This document shows, in pieces, positions 10,856 to 20,553 of a DNA stretch of 64,000 bases. The stretch spans positions 1-64,000 of the forward strand of contig CALNHX010007390.1 of the NCBI GenBank assembly GCA_940337035.1, written 5' to 3'. Numbering within the stretch: position 1 is the first letter of the stretch; every line of letters begins with the position of its first letter. Both the position numbers and the translations under genes were made by a program. The notes under the pieces were generated by a model. The model worked only from the letters and a program-made list of their open reading frames with translations. It was not told the DNA's origin and made no database searches. Source of the stretch: Agriotes lineatus (lineage: Eukaryota > Arthropoda > Insecta > Coleoptera > Elateridae).

Positions 10856-11400
10856 TTATTTATTTACGATATCGAGTAATGTAGCTGAATGATGAGTAAT
10901 CCTGGCTGGATTGTAAAAAATTTGCTTTAGATTAAAAGCAGTAGTAAAGTTATTAAAATGCCGTGTGTATGTTAACGTGACGTTTAGCAGGTCTATTTCG
11001 ATATCCCCCACCATCACTATAGTATCGACAGTCACAGAAATATTCAATACAGCTGTTTCAACTTCATCGATGCAACACTTCTTTGGTATCTAGAGTGCTC
11101 CATATACAATATTTTTATTGTAAATTTTTATGGTTTTTCATAGCTGTTCATAATATTCTAGTCATGAAGTCCAATTTAATAACTTTATAGCCTCTATTTG
11201 TTTGAACGTACCAACATACTCCACCACCTCTAGAATCTCTATCAGCAGGAATTATTTCATATTTTCATATCCAGGAATATGGTCCAGTTTTGATGGAAAA
11301 CCTGGATTTAACCAGGTTTCAGATACAGCTTATTCATTGAAAGTTGTGATTTTTTATTGCTTCCGAAAACTTGTCCAGAGATCTCACGTTGATGTGGCAA
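10856..11400 (-). pseudogene. CR1-group LINE remnant: AP-like endonuclease
   Basis: The minus strand shows, in order and with several stops and frame changes, SETWLNPGFPSKLDHIPGY (about 11310), then IVMVGDIEIDLLN and AFNLKQI, and finally ITHHSATLLDIV near 10870. These match the 'SETWL', 'GDFN.DLL', 'F.L.QIV..PTR.T..S.TL.D' blocks of LINE endonucleases. It is clearly broken and non-functional. Confidence 0.72.
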
Positions 11401-11469
11401 ATATGTAAAAAAATCGCTATCAGTGCACGCTAAAGGAGTGGAGGTGATCAAATTATTTAGTTTTTTGAA

Positions 11470-12123
11470 AATTTATCGATATTTTTGGGCACTCCGTTCA
11501 GATACCTGATGGTTAAATTTTCTTCGCCATTGTTCAACCAATCAGTTATATTTTCGCAAATTTTCAATATATTTAAGCTGTCTTGGGTTTTGATCTGTTG
11601 CATAACGAATGTTATAGTTTTCTTGTAGCTTGGTTTTATTTTTCAAGTTATTTTTAGCGTCACTAGAATTTTTGAAAATAACTTTCACAGGACAGGCCTT
11701 GCCTGAAGTTGGTTTTCCAATCCGGTATACTTGCAGCTGCTGATTGTTGACGTTAAGTAACTTTTTTATAATATTAGTAACAAAATCTTTATCATGAGCT
11801 AGACGATTATTTTTATCAACAGCCGCAGACTCGTTAATATTCTAAATTATTATATTGAATGGCCTTTCATTACGGTCACGTCGTTTTTTGTTTAGAGCCT
11901 CAAATTCAGTTGACAGTTTTTCAATCAACGTTTTCAATTCCGAAATTATATATTTAATAGAAGTGCAATTATCGCAATGTCGAGACGAGCAGTTGAACAT
12001 CGGTGCCGGTACTACCCGAGAAGGTAGAATGTAATGGAATTCGACACTTACCACAAACACAAGTTGCCTTTTTTTAAGAGCAAGGGGCTTGTTGCAGGCA
12101 CCACAATTTTTAATTAAAGGCAT
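11470..12123 (-). pseudogene. CR1-group LINE remnant: ORF1 (zinc finger plus RNA-binding domain)
   Basis: Begins on the minus strand with a cysteine-rich segment (CGACNKP ... MFNCSSRHCDNC), a PHD/treble-clef-like finger seen in ORF1 of some CR1/L2-type LINEs. A short coiled-coil-like stretch (ISELKTLIEKLSTEFEAL) leads to a C-terminal domain with VYRIGKPTSGKACPVKVIF, TDQNPRQLKYIENLRK and TIRYLNGVPK. One in-frame stop lies near 11841 and a frame change near 11540. In the family ORF1 coats the element RNA. The order ORF1-endonuclease-RT across 12123 to 9438 shows one decayed LINE on the minus strand. Confidence 0.7.
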
Positions 12124-13070
12124 GCTCTATATGCACCATTAACACTATTTTTAAATATTAAAGGAAAACGTTATTACTAAGGTTTTTGTAAAGTATACAG
12201 AAAAGAAATAAACACGTTCGCATGCTTGAATTCTCAGCAATTCGATGTACAAACAAATTATTCGTAATTAATAAAGAGAACATAATAGAAATATAGTACT
12301 TTTACTAATGGTTTTTTATATATCTAGGGAGCAAAGTTATTAATTTCCTCCTCCGTAAGCTTAATGCACGACGCGTAGCATTAAACACACAAGGGAGGTA
12401 CTGTATCGTTGTTCCAGTTATATGTGTATAGGTGTATTGTATAATTATTTCTTCAAACGAATGTTCTTTAATGCCAAACTTCCCGCTAGTTGGAAATTAA
12501 CAGTTTTTTTCGCAAAATTAGGGTAAAAAAGTCGACATTCTAGACAGTGAATAGAAAAACAATATTTTGTTCGAGCGATGATCATTATCTTATTATAGCA
12601 AAATCTTAGCATATGTTATCAAAGGATATGTGCCAATATCTTCTGGTAAGAAGTAGAACAGAGAAGTTTTTGTGCAAATGTTTGTTTTGCTTCTAAATTG
12701 TTTTATTTGTTTTTATATTGATTATATTTTCACAGTTGCAAGCAATACTCGTACTCGAATATTATTCAGCTCGATCTAAGCAAATTCGCTGCATTACGAG
12801 TGATTTACATAATAAGGAGTAAAAAAATAGCATCATCATCATCATGAATAATCACTTAGGCTTCAAGGTCTCTTTTGGATCTACACTTCACCTTTTCCGA
12901 AGTCTTTCTTTTAATTTATGTAGTTGAGCTTGCTTTGATAGACGGTTGCTGCTGCTCCTTTTCCTATTTTCGTTCCGTGTCTTCTTATAATGGGAGATTC
13001 TACCCAGCATTTCGTACATTCCGAGATCTTCCCGTATCTCGAGATTTAGTATTTGTCTCACCTTGTACAG
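12124..13070. other. unassigned; short basic minus-strand frame at its right end
   Basis: 12124-12887 holds nothing I recognise, apart from a short CAT trinucleotide tract near 12830-12845. On the minus strand, 13070 to 12888 encodes a basic segment (KRLYKVRQILNLEI, RNENRKRSSSNR) that is open across the hAT insertion site, so it may be the tail of an older coding unit split by the hAT element. I cannot assign a family. Confidence 0.3.
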
Positions 13071-13396
13071 CCTCTTACCAGGGCCGTCGTTACAGCAGGT
13101 GCGAGCATGCGGCCGCACCGGGCGGCCGTTTTTGGGGGGCGGCTATTTTTCTTAACAAAATATTATATTTTTTTATTATATGATATGGCAGTAGAGTTAG
13201 TAAATATAATGTACGACTTTTAAAGACGTAATCGAACTCAAAAAAAACCTCAATCTTTTCTATTTATTTTATGCTTAACCAGAAATATCACTCTATTTAT
13301 GTGGTGGAAGCAAACTCTACCTTGAGTTTTATGCAGAACAAACTCTATTTGTATACCCAACACCTAATGTTTTCGTGAAGAAAGCGCCACGCGGTA

Positions 13397-13810
13397 TGTC
13401 TTCTACAAAATATGCTTACATACTTAACCAATACTGATAGTTTAAATAGTGACATAAACGGTTTGGAGCTTAAAGATGAGCTGCTCTCATTTATGACTTT
13501 AATTGGGTCAAACGAACATGAAACTAATAATTCTTTAAATACTTTTAAGTACATAACAGAAAATAATTTAGAAAACACTTTCCCTAATTTAGTTATATCT
13601 CTTAGAATCTTATGCACTTTACCCGTGCTTCTGGGAAACGAAGTCTCTCGAAATTAAAAAATAATCGAAAATTATTTAAGATCATGTATGTCGCAGGAAC
13701 GTTTAACTGGTTTGGCATTAATCTCCATCGAACATGGAATTGCCAATAATTTGAATTATGATAAAATAATAAGTCTGCTTCTGAAAAAAAAGCCCGAAAA
13801 TATATTTAGT
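13397..13810 (+). pseudogene. hAT transposase C-terminal (dimerisation) domain, frameshifted
   Basis: Two frames in tandem give LNTFKYITENNLENTFPNLV and SLRILCTLPV, then, after a frame change and a lost segment near 13640-13660, SQERLTGLALISIEHGIAN and NYDKII. This is the conserved end of hAT transposases of the ZMYM1-like type ('FPNL.IALRILLTLPV...ERSFSKL...YLRS.MSQERL..LALLSIE'). The ERSFSKLK block is damaged. The catalytic DDE region upstream is absent, so this is a remnant. Confidence 0.82.
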
Positions 13811-13929
13811 GTTTTTATGTACCTACCTATGTATTTGTGTCTGGGTCAGATTTTTTTAAGTTTTATTTTTATGTATGTATTACGTATGTGTTACTATGTA
13901 GTATATAGTGTATGTATTGTTATGATACG

Positions 13930-15078
13930 ACCTTAATGTAGTTAAAATCAAATTTATTAAAATTAAAAAGATTACAATTGGTTAATAAAATAATTTGGAT
14001 TTATTCAGAGATAAGGTGAAAATGTGAATGAAAAATAGCTATTGAAATACAGGTGGATTTGAAAATAAAATAATATTGCATAAATTACAGTTTGAAAAGG
14101 AATCATAAATGCTTAATTTGAAATAAAATGAAATTTTAGTAAGTTTAACTCAAATAGATAAGACTAAAGTGCATAAAAAGGAAAATGAGGTAGTTAAGAA
14201 ATTTGTTTCTAATTATTGATAATAACAACTTGTAAAAAATGTAACAAAAATGATTTGGAGTAATTAAAAGTATTGAAAATTAGCCCTATTTTATTATAAC
14301 ACTGTTTGTAAAATAAAAGGGTAATTATAAAATTTGCGTGGTTAAAGATATAAGAAGATTTAAATATATAAGAAGAATAACAGATATAAAACTAAGGATG
14401 GTTACAAGTATGTGGTTAAAAATAATAAGCAAGCAGAATTAATCTATAAAAGTGAATAACTGGAGAAGAATATGAAGTCAAGTTTATTGAAAAAATACAT
14501 TTAACGTCAGACATTAATTGAATTGGATTACATCAAGCTGTTCAGTGATAAGAGATAGTTCCAGAGAAACACCATCAGTTAAGAGGGCACGTCCCAGAAA
14601 GTTTGGCAGCGGCAGTAAAGGAAGTTTGGCAGCGGCAGTAAAAGAAGTCAGTGTCTGCAGATTTGGTCGGTTGGCTACATTCTGTGGGAAGGTTAGAGTT
14701 ACTGATTTGGGACAGTTGGAGACGTCTTGTCTATAGGAGGAACCTTTCATTGCGGAAAGGTGCGTCAGAGATTGTAGCAGTAGGCAGAGTAGCGAAGGTT
14801 GGTTTACATCCTGAACGTTGTGGAGATCAATTGAAAGGTAATTACTAGAAAAAGGCAAATAAAAGACTATATAAGTGAATTAGTTATCAAAGAATTACTT
14901 ACTGTGTTTTTAATATTGTTGTGTAATAGGGAAACAATCTGTATTTGTCATATTAATTTTAAATCTGTTTATGACGTTTGGTTGACATAAGTATTGTGAC
15001 TTATGATTCAAATGAGACTTAAAATATTAGAAAATCAATCAACAGAAAACAAGTAACTAGATAAAAGAATCCACCGCT
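13930..15078 (-). other. strand-skewed block with intron-like signal, inside the hAT element
   Basis: The plus strand is purine-rich over about 0.6 kb (13930-14500), then turns into a less AT-rich segment (14515-14844). That segment is open for over 100 codons on the minus strand without a recognised domain. A 58-nt candidate intron on the minus strand runs from 14902 (donor ACA|GTAAGT) to 14845 (acceptor CTTTTTCTAG). An AATAAA signal on the minus strand follows the exon-like part near 14485-14490. A 23-bp unit beginning AAGTTTGGCAGCGGCAGTAA is duplicated in tandem at about 14598-14643. The layout resembles 431-1469 and 30151-31260. Confidence 0.35.
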
Positions 15079-15416
15079 GTTGAGTATTCAGGAACGATCT
15101 ACCACTATAATACAAAAAAGGGCAATTTGTAATTTAACAAACTGATCAATATCAATACTTGAAGGTTCAGTACAAATTTAAGGCTCAGCAACGTGTATCC
15201 AGTGCATATTAATGACGACCCAAAGTGTGACAAACTAATAATTAAAACTAAAGAAAGACACGCTGTTAGCCAACACAGTATGTTTAACCATGTTATATTT
15301 TTTAGTAAACATTTTTTAAATTTACCCAATTTTTTTTAATACCTACAAACATAAGGGCGACAATTTAAAAACCTGAACCGGGCGGACAAAAGTCTAGCAA
15401 AGGCCCTGCCTCTTAC

Positions 15417-16753
15417 TGATCTTAAAAATAAATCCCTACCGACTGCCAGGTGTTTTTTTTTGGGGGTACATGTCTTACGTCCTCAGAGTAACTTTGGTAT
15501 TATTAGGATTGTTATATATCAGTTTTGGCATGTCTGTTTTTTCGCATTTCCATCAGCTCGTTTTATTGCTCCACATAAGATTTGATTACTACTAACTTTA
15601 TTTTTAATATCTTTATCAAGTCGTATCTTAAATTCTTGAAATAGCCGATTTGTCCTAAGCAATGGTAATCTACGAGTATAATTTTATCTTTGATCTTCTC
15701 GTAAGTTTTCCTATAAAATGCCATAATTTAAGTTTAATTTTCTGTGGATATTTTACTATTGTATTCTTGTGAGTCTGCATACGGCTTTCTGTCAATTATC
15801 TTTTCACTTTGTGACAACATCCTTTGTTAGTGGAATTCCGTGATGTGCTTGGCTTTTAAATTCATTTAGCATGTACACCCTTGATTCATTATTTTAGCTT
15901 CATTATCATTTGTCTGTATGCTACTTTTTATTTCACGATTCAGGCTTTTGATAGCTTGTATCAGGTGTTTCTAAAAGTCTTTTTTTATATAAGATATTCT
16001 ACAATTTTTCTCTTGTTACGCTGGCAAGTGCTTTAACCTAGTCTATAAATGTGTTTCAGCATTGTGTTCATATTGTTTCTTTTTCTAGATCCTGTAATAT
16101 CCTGTGGATGGGGGGGAAGTCAAGTCTCAAATTTGTTTTATAATTTATTAAGAAATTCTTTGTATTTATTAACTAACTATTATTATATATATTATTATAT
16201 ATTATTAACTATTAACTATTATTTATTTACTCAAAATTAACAATACTTTCAGTAATTATATCAATGGCATGTTAAGATCCACTGGGTGGCTCAGATAGCA
16301 GATTAACCTACACGAGTAACTGTAAATTCTTCTTCGTCGATAATTATCTTAGTTTCCATGTAACTTGTGTTTTGTCATATTAATATTTCTAAACCAGTAG
16401 CAGGTTCCGTTTTCGAGACAGTACGTACTTTTGAACACATTGATTATGATAGATTTTCTAATGATTTGGTTCATATTCTATTTCAAAAAATTTTCTACTT
16501 CCACAATATAGATGAAAAAACTGTTATTTTTTAACAGGAACTAATTTATTTATTTAATAAACATTCACCGTACGTTAAAAATTTCAAAAAAAGGTGACAT
16601 GGATCACAACTAGTATAAAATTATTAATTTCTTTGAGGAACAACACCAAGCAACGCTTCAGAAACACTAAACTGTCGGCTCATTGAGATTATTATACGTT
16701 CCTGAGAAATTTGACTACCCTCGCAATCAGAAATGAGAAGAAAACGCATTTCA
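15417..16753. other. unassigned AT-rich spacer
   Basis: No domain, TIR or LINE similarity seen. AT-rich microsatellite-like (TAT/TTA) tract near 16180-16230. Confidence 0.35.
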
Positions 16754-16761
16754 ACTACAAC

Positions 16762-17826
16762 CAGTGGCGGTGCAAGAGCACCTTGGGCCCCTAATATAAA
16801 TTCCCCCCCCCCCTTTTAACGATTTATATACCTAATGAATTGTATATTTATAATTATAGTATACAAAGTAAACGTTTAACAAAAAATTAAATAACATTCT
16901 GTTATAACCAACAGAAATAGAGCAGAAAATGCCTAATATTTAACACATTTTATAACTAATATGTCTAACAAAATATCAATTAAAAATATAACACTAAATA
17001 AAATCTTCAAGTTGGTATAGTACCAAATACAAGAAAACTGATGAATAAATATCTACCTAGGTAACACTAGCAAAATAAACTAATATTCAGGTAAAATCCT
17101 AAGAACCCACGTCAAAATAGGTAACAAATACTTAGTATTTATATGTATCATTAATATCTGTAAAACGCCGTGAAAATAAATGATCCGACATAAAAAATGT
17201 ATCTTTCTGGCCTTATTGACAGCAATTGTTCACAAGATTTTTATGTCCATCGTAGACAATGCTTTTGCTCAATTGACAAAACCGAAAGGTTATGTAGCCT
17301 ATCTTGGATAGTAGAATTTCTTAAATAATGTTTTATTATTTTCAACTTGCTAAATGATCTTTTCGTATCGTGGCAGGTAGAGTCAAAATAAAACCAATGC
17401 AGTAATAATCTCGTAAACTTGTCAAATCTGGAACACTCATGCTATGATTTAAATCCTCTTTAGTAAGGAGATAGCGTTCACAAACTGAATGGCGAGATTA
17501 TTATTGAGGACATCAGAATACTTTTTCTGAAGTAAATCACATCGGACCTGTTCAGCTTCTTGCATTCTTAAAACGTTTTTTCGGTTCTAAAAATTCAAAA
17601 ATGTTTGTTAGTCTTTCAAAGCTCTCAAATCGAGTCTGATCAGTGATGACTGATAACTGAGAGTGGGGACTGAGGCTGCAGTGCTATCAATCTATACCCA
17701 AATGAAGTAGAAGATATCGAGATATTTAATAAGCGAATACAGAACTTACCGGGGCCCCCAAAAGGCCTTCTAATGACCCGGGTCCTAAGCAACGCTTATT
17801 CCCGCTTATGCATATCACCGCCACTG
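16762..17826 (-). mobile_element. second hAT transposon, internally deleted
   Basis: Ends CAGTGGCGGTG (16762) and CACCGCCACTG (17826) form an 11-bp perfect terminal inverted repeat. They are flanked by the identical 8-mer ACTACAAC (16754-16761 and 17827-17834). A transposase remnant lies on the minus strand, so the element reads right to left. At 1.07 kb it is too short for an autonomous hAT. A homopolymer C-run lies near the left end (16803-16815). Confidence 0.9.
17245..17400 (-). pseudogene. hAT transposase dimerisation-domain remnant
   Basis: Minus-strand translation gives KRSFSKLKIIKHYLRNS followed by IQDRLHNLSVLSIEQKH. This matches the conserved hAT C-terminal block 'ERSFSKLK.IK.YLR...QDRL..L..LSIE' and supports assignment of the surrounding element. 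Upstream parts of the transposase are lost, and a stop follows shortly after. Confidence 0.8.
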
Positions 17827-17834
17827 ACTACAAC

Positions 17835-18206
17835 ATTAGGAAATGCTCATCTAAAGTTTTGTAGAATGAAATTAAAGCTCTTAATGTAAATAAAAAATAA
17901 CAAGATGCGCTTTCTACCAGCTTCTTTATTGAACGCCGACGTGATTGATGATTTATCTCTGGATAGCTTCCCTACTTCAGTTAAAGATACAAATTAATTA
18001 ATTTTTACTAACATTCACAAATTCCTAGTTTAAAATCAGACTTGCCTTTCTAAACTGTTAATATGGATATAGTTTCTTTATATTTTAGAAAAATACAATC
18101 AAATTCTGCTGGTTCTGATCAGTTAAATATCCATAAGGAACAGGGATAGTAACATTTACAATTTAGATGCTGCTCTTACATAATAATTATTATTTGTTTT
18201 GTACTT
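17835..18206. other. unassigned spacer
   Basis: Nothing recognised. Confidence 0.35.
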
Positions 18207-18668
18207 CCGGGACTAAAGTTGATACTTTAGTCCCCGTAAACAGGGACTAAATAGCTTGTTTAATCCCTGGGGACTAAAGTAAAAATGATACCGTAACTAT
18301 GGTAAATTTATGTACACACGAGGTTAGTAGGTTAGGTTTTGTTTGTCATTTGACACACACTGACGCAAAACTTAACCTGCAAATCTCGAATTCGACATAT
18401 ACTGACAATAGACTTCAGTACTGCCAACTGATTCAGGCTATCCAGGACCTGCTGCAATCAGTTTTTAATAATTGTAATTGTCAGTTTCCAAATTGACAGA
18501 TTCCAAATTTTGGAAATGTTTGATGATAATGTTCCCAAATTGCAAAAAATAGCGTATATACCTCGGGACTAAAGTGCCTAAATCCCTTGAGTGGTTGTTG
18601 CCCTCGGGCCTCAACCTCGAGGCAACAAACTCCACTCGCGGGATTAAATGGTGCACTTTAGTCCCTCA
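18207..18668. repeat. fold-back element with six GGGACTAAAGT-type motifs
   Basis: The 11-mer GGGACTAAAGT or its inverse occurs at 18209-18219, 18224-18234 (inverted), 18270-18280, 18565-18575 and 18655-18665 (inverted). A variant GGGACTAAAT is at 18243-18252. The right part 18565-18665 is itself an imperfect ~100-bp palindrome (GGGACTAAAGTGC...GCACTTTAGTCCC). Motifs cluster at both ends and point inwards, as with subterminal transposase-binding sites. No transposase or clear target duplication is seen. Confidence 0.6.
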
Positions 18669-20100
18669 TGATATAATATACTATTATTCTTCGTAGTAAG
18701 GGCTTACACGAGACGTCATATTTAAGTTTTAATAATTTTTTATACGAGGGATGTACAGTATTTATTTTCCCTAGCATAGAATACAACATTATTTTTCATA
18801 TAATCCCCTTGAACGTGAAGACACGTATTCCACCTATGTTCAAGCATAGCCACACCTTTTTTAAAAACTCGGAGTCTTGATCACAGAAGAAGTCCTGCAC
18901 TGCTGCCATAACAGAGTCATCGCTTTCAAATTTTGTTCACCGAAGACTCAAACAATATATCTAAGTTCTTTTAATTATGTCATCTACAGTCTACACTACC
19001 ATAAATTTTGTATTAATATTTCCAGGTGTCATATTTTATTACATTTATTTAAGCTCTGACGTATCTTCATTGTTCATGTGTTTTATGGCTTTGTGCGAAA
19101 ACATTTCTCACTCATATATGTCGCTTTCCATTTTACTAACGTAATTATGCTCTTGCGGTGAAGCTGCCGTACTATTGCAGCTTCTGCGCATTTTTGTTTA
19201 TATACCTACTACGATAGTTCTTTGCTTCAACAACTAATGCTAATTTAATATTTGTATTAAAAAATGGTGACAGGCACCCTTATCCATATTTGCTTGTACA
19301 GTAATACTACATTTGTGTTAACATTATGTTATTTGGGTTTATTAATACATAAAACTAACACTAGAAACCTTAATCCAAAATGAGACTAAATTTACAGAAT
19401 TATTTTCATTGGAAAGTGATGATGAAACCAGTTTGTTTTCTGTTCATTCTCATTGTAGGTGGTTCAACGAAGCAACAAAGAAATGTGCAAGCAGCTGTAC
19501 TACCTGAAAAAGGAGCACCTACACTAACTAAAGTAAATAGAAAGTTGATATGTAAAAAGATGGAAATAACCACTTGAAGAAGCCAAACAGCTGATTATGC
19601 AAGATAGTAAGTACTCGGTGTAGGAAGATGACGACGCTGAGGGTAGTGACTGTGAGCAGAACATGTTTGAGTTGACACTTCCGAAGCTACACAAATTTCA
19701 AGTTGTGCTTATATTATGATTTAGTTAGTATAAATGGAGAATTTCGATAACTAAATCACGCATTGGAGTTCTACTATGGAAAAATGATCATAAATATGCA
19801 AATTTGCAAAATATAAGCTCGTTTAAGACTGTAATTGAAATTGTAATGTTATTTACAAGGAAAATATAGGTTTCTGGTATGCAATAAGATAATTAGATAT
19901 TTGAAATTTAGATTTATGCAGTTGCTATTAAATAATAAGATACCTAATAGGTATAATAAGTGTATTACTTTTTTAGCAATCACCAAGTTACTAGTTACTG
20001 AAGATTATTGAGAAATAACAAGTCAAAGATGCAATTTGTTCATAAATCATGAGAAACAAAGTCTAGAAATAGTTATTTATGTATCTATCCCGAAAATTTG
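18669..20100. other. unassigned spacer
   Basis: Mostly featureless. A weak acidic coding-like patch (LEEAKQLIMQDS, then DDAEGSD) at about 19574-19660 on the plus strand recalls N-termini of some DDE transposases. It carries a stop and I do not assign it. Confidence 0.3.
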
Positions 20101-20176
20101 TTTTTTATGGACGATACCTACAACTGCTGGCTGAGGCGATAGCCGAGGCAAGCAATTCGACAAGGCCATAAAAAGT
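20101..20176. repeat. imperfect hairpin with GAGGCGATAGCCGAGG centre
   Basis: TTTTTATGG (about 20103-20111) pairs with CCATAAAAA (about 20168-20176), around a centre carrying GAGGCGATAGCC. Related centres are found in the hairpin at 23688-23862 and, less closely, at 53727-53811. Confidence 0.4.
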
Positions 20177-20227
20177 AGTTTTTGTCCAAAGTGCATATTA
20201 CATTTTTCTGACCGCCATAATTTGAAA

Positions 20228-20553
20228 AAAATCTGGTGTGATACACACACACAACTTTTTTTTACAGTGATCTTTTAATTAGCAAAAATTTGATTTTAAA
20301 TTTTTAAGCATTTGTCAAAATTTTCAAGAAATACAATTCTACAGTTGAACAAACAAATTTTCTCTAAAATTTAAAGCTGAATCAAAAATGTAATAATATA
20401 CCGAGTGTTCTATTAAAATAGGAGTTAATAAAAAAAAGAAACACCAAACAAAAGAAACCCAGTTTAGAGGTATTCAACTGGAAAATTACTATCCCACATC
20501 AATACAAATTAAAATTAAAAAAAATTAACTTTAGAAAAATCGTTATAGCCGTT
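20228..20553 (-). repeat. microsatellite-cored family 1, copy C, first half
   Basis: Begins AAAATCTGGTGTGATACAC and matches the right-hand half of copy B (55311 onward) up to the 'GTTATAGCCGTTT' segment. It then stops abruptly at 20553. The other half resumes at 23295 after a 2.7 kb insertion. Confidence 0.75.

Larger units (their letters stand above)
13079..15408 (+). mobile_element. hAT transposon with 8-bp target duplication
   Basis: Left end CAGGGCCGTCG (13079) and right end ...AAAGGCCCTG (15408) are short terminal inverted repeats (CAGGGCC). They are flanked on both sides by the identical 8-mer CCTCTTAC (13071-13078 and 15409-15416). An 8-bp duplication and a CAG-type TIR are hallmarks of hAT elements, and a hAT dimerisation domain lies inside. 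The transposase is incomplete, so the copy is non-autonomous. Confidence 0.88.

Noticed and set aside
19380..19720. Possible transposase N-terminus (acidic, LEEAKQLIMQDS).
   Set aside because: Interrupted by stops, too short, and no catalytic region follows.
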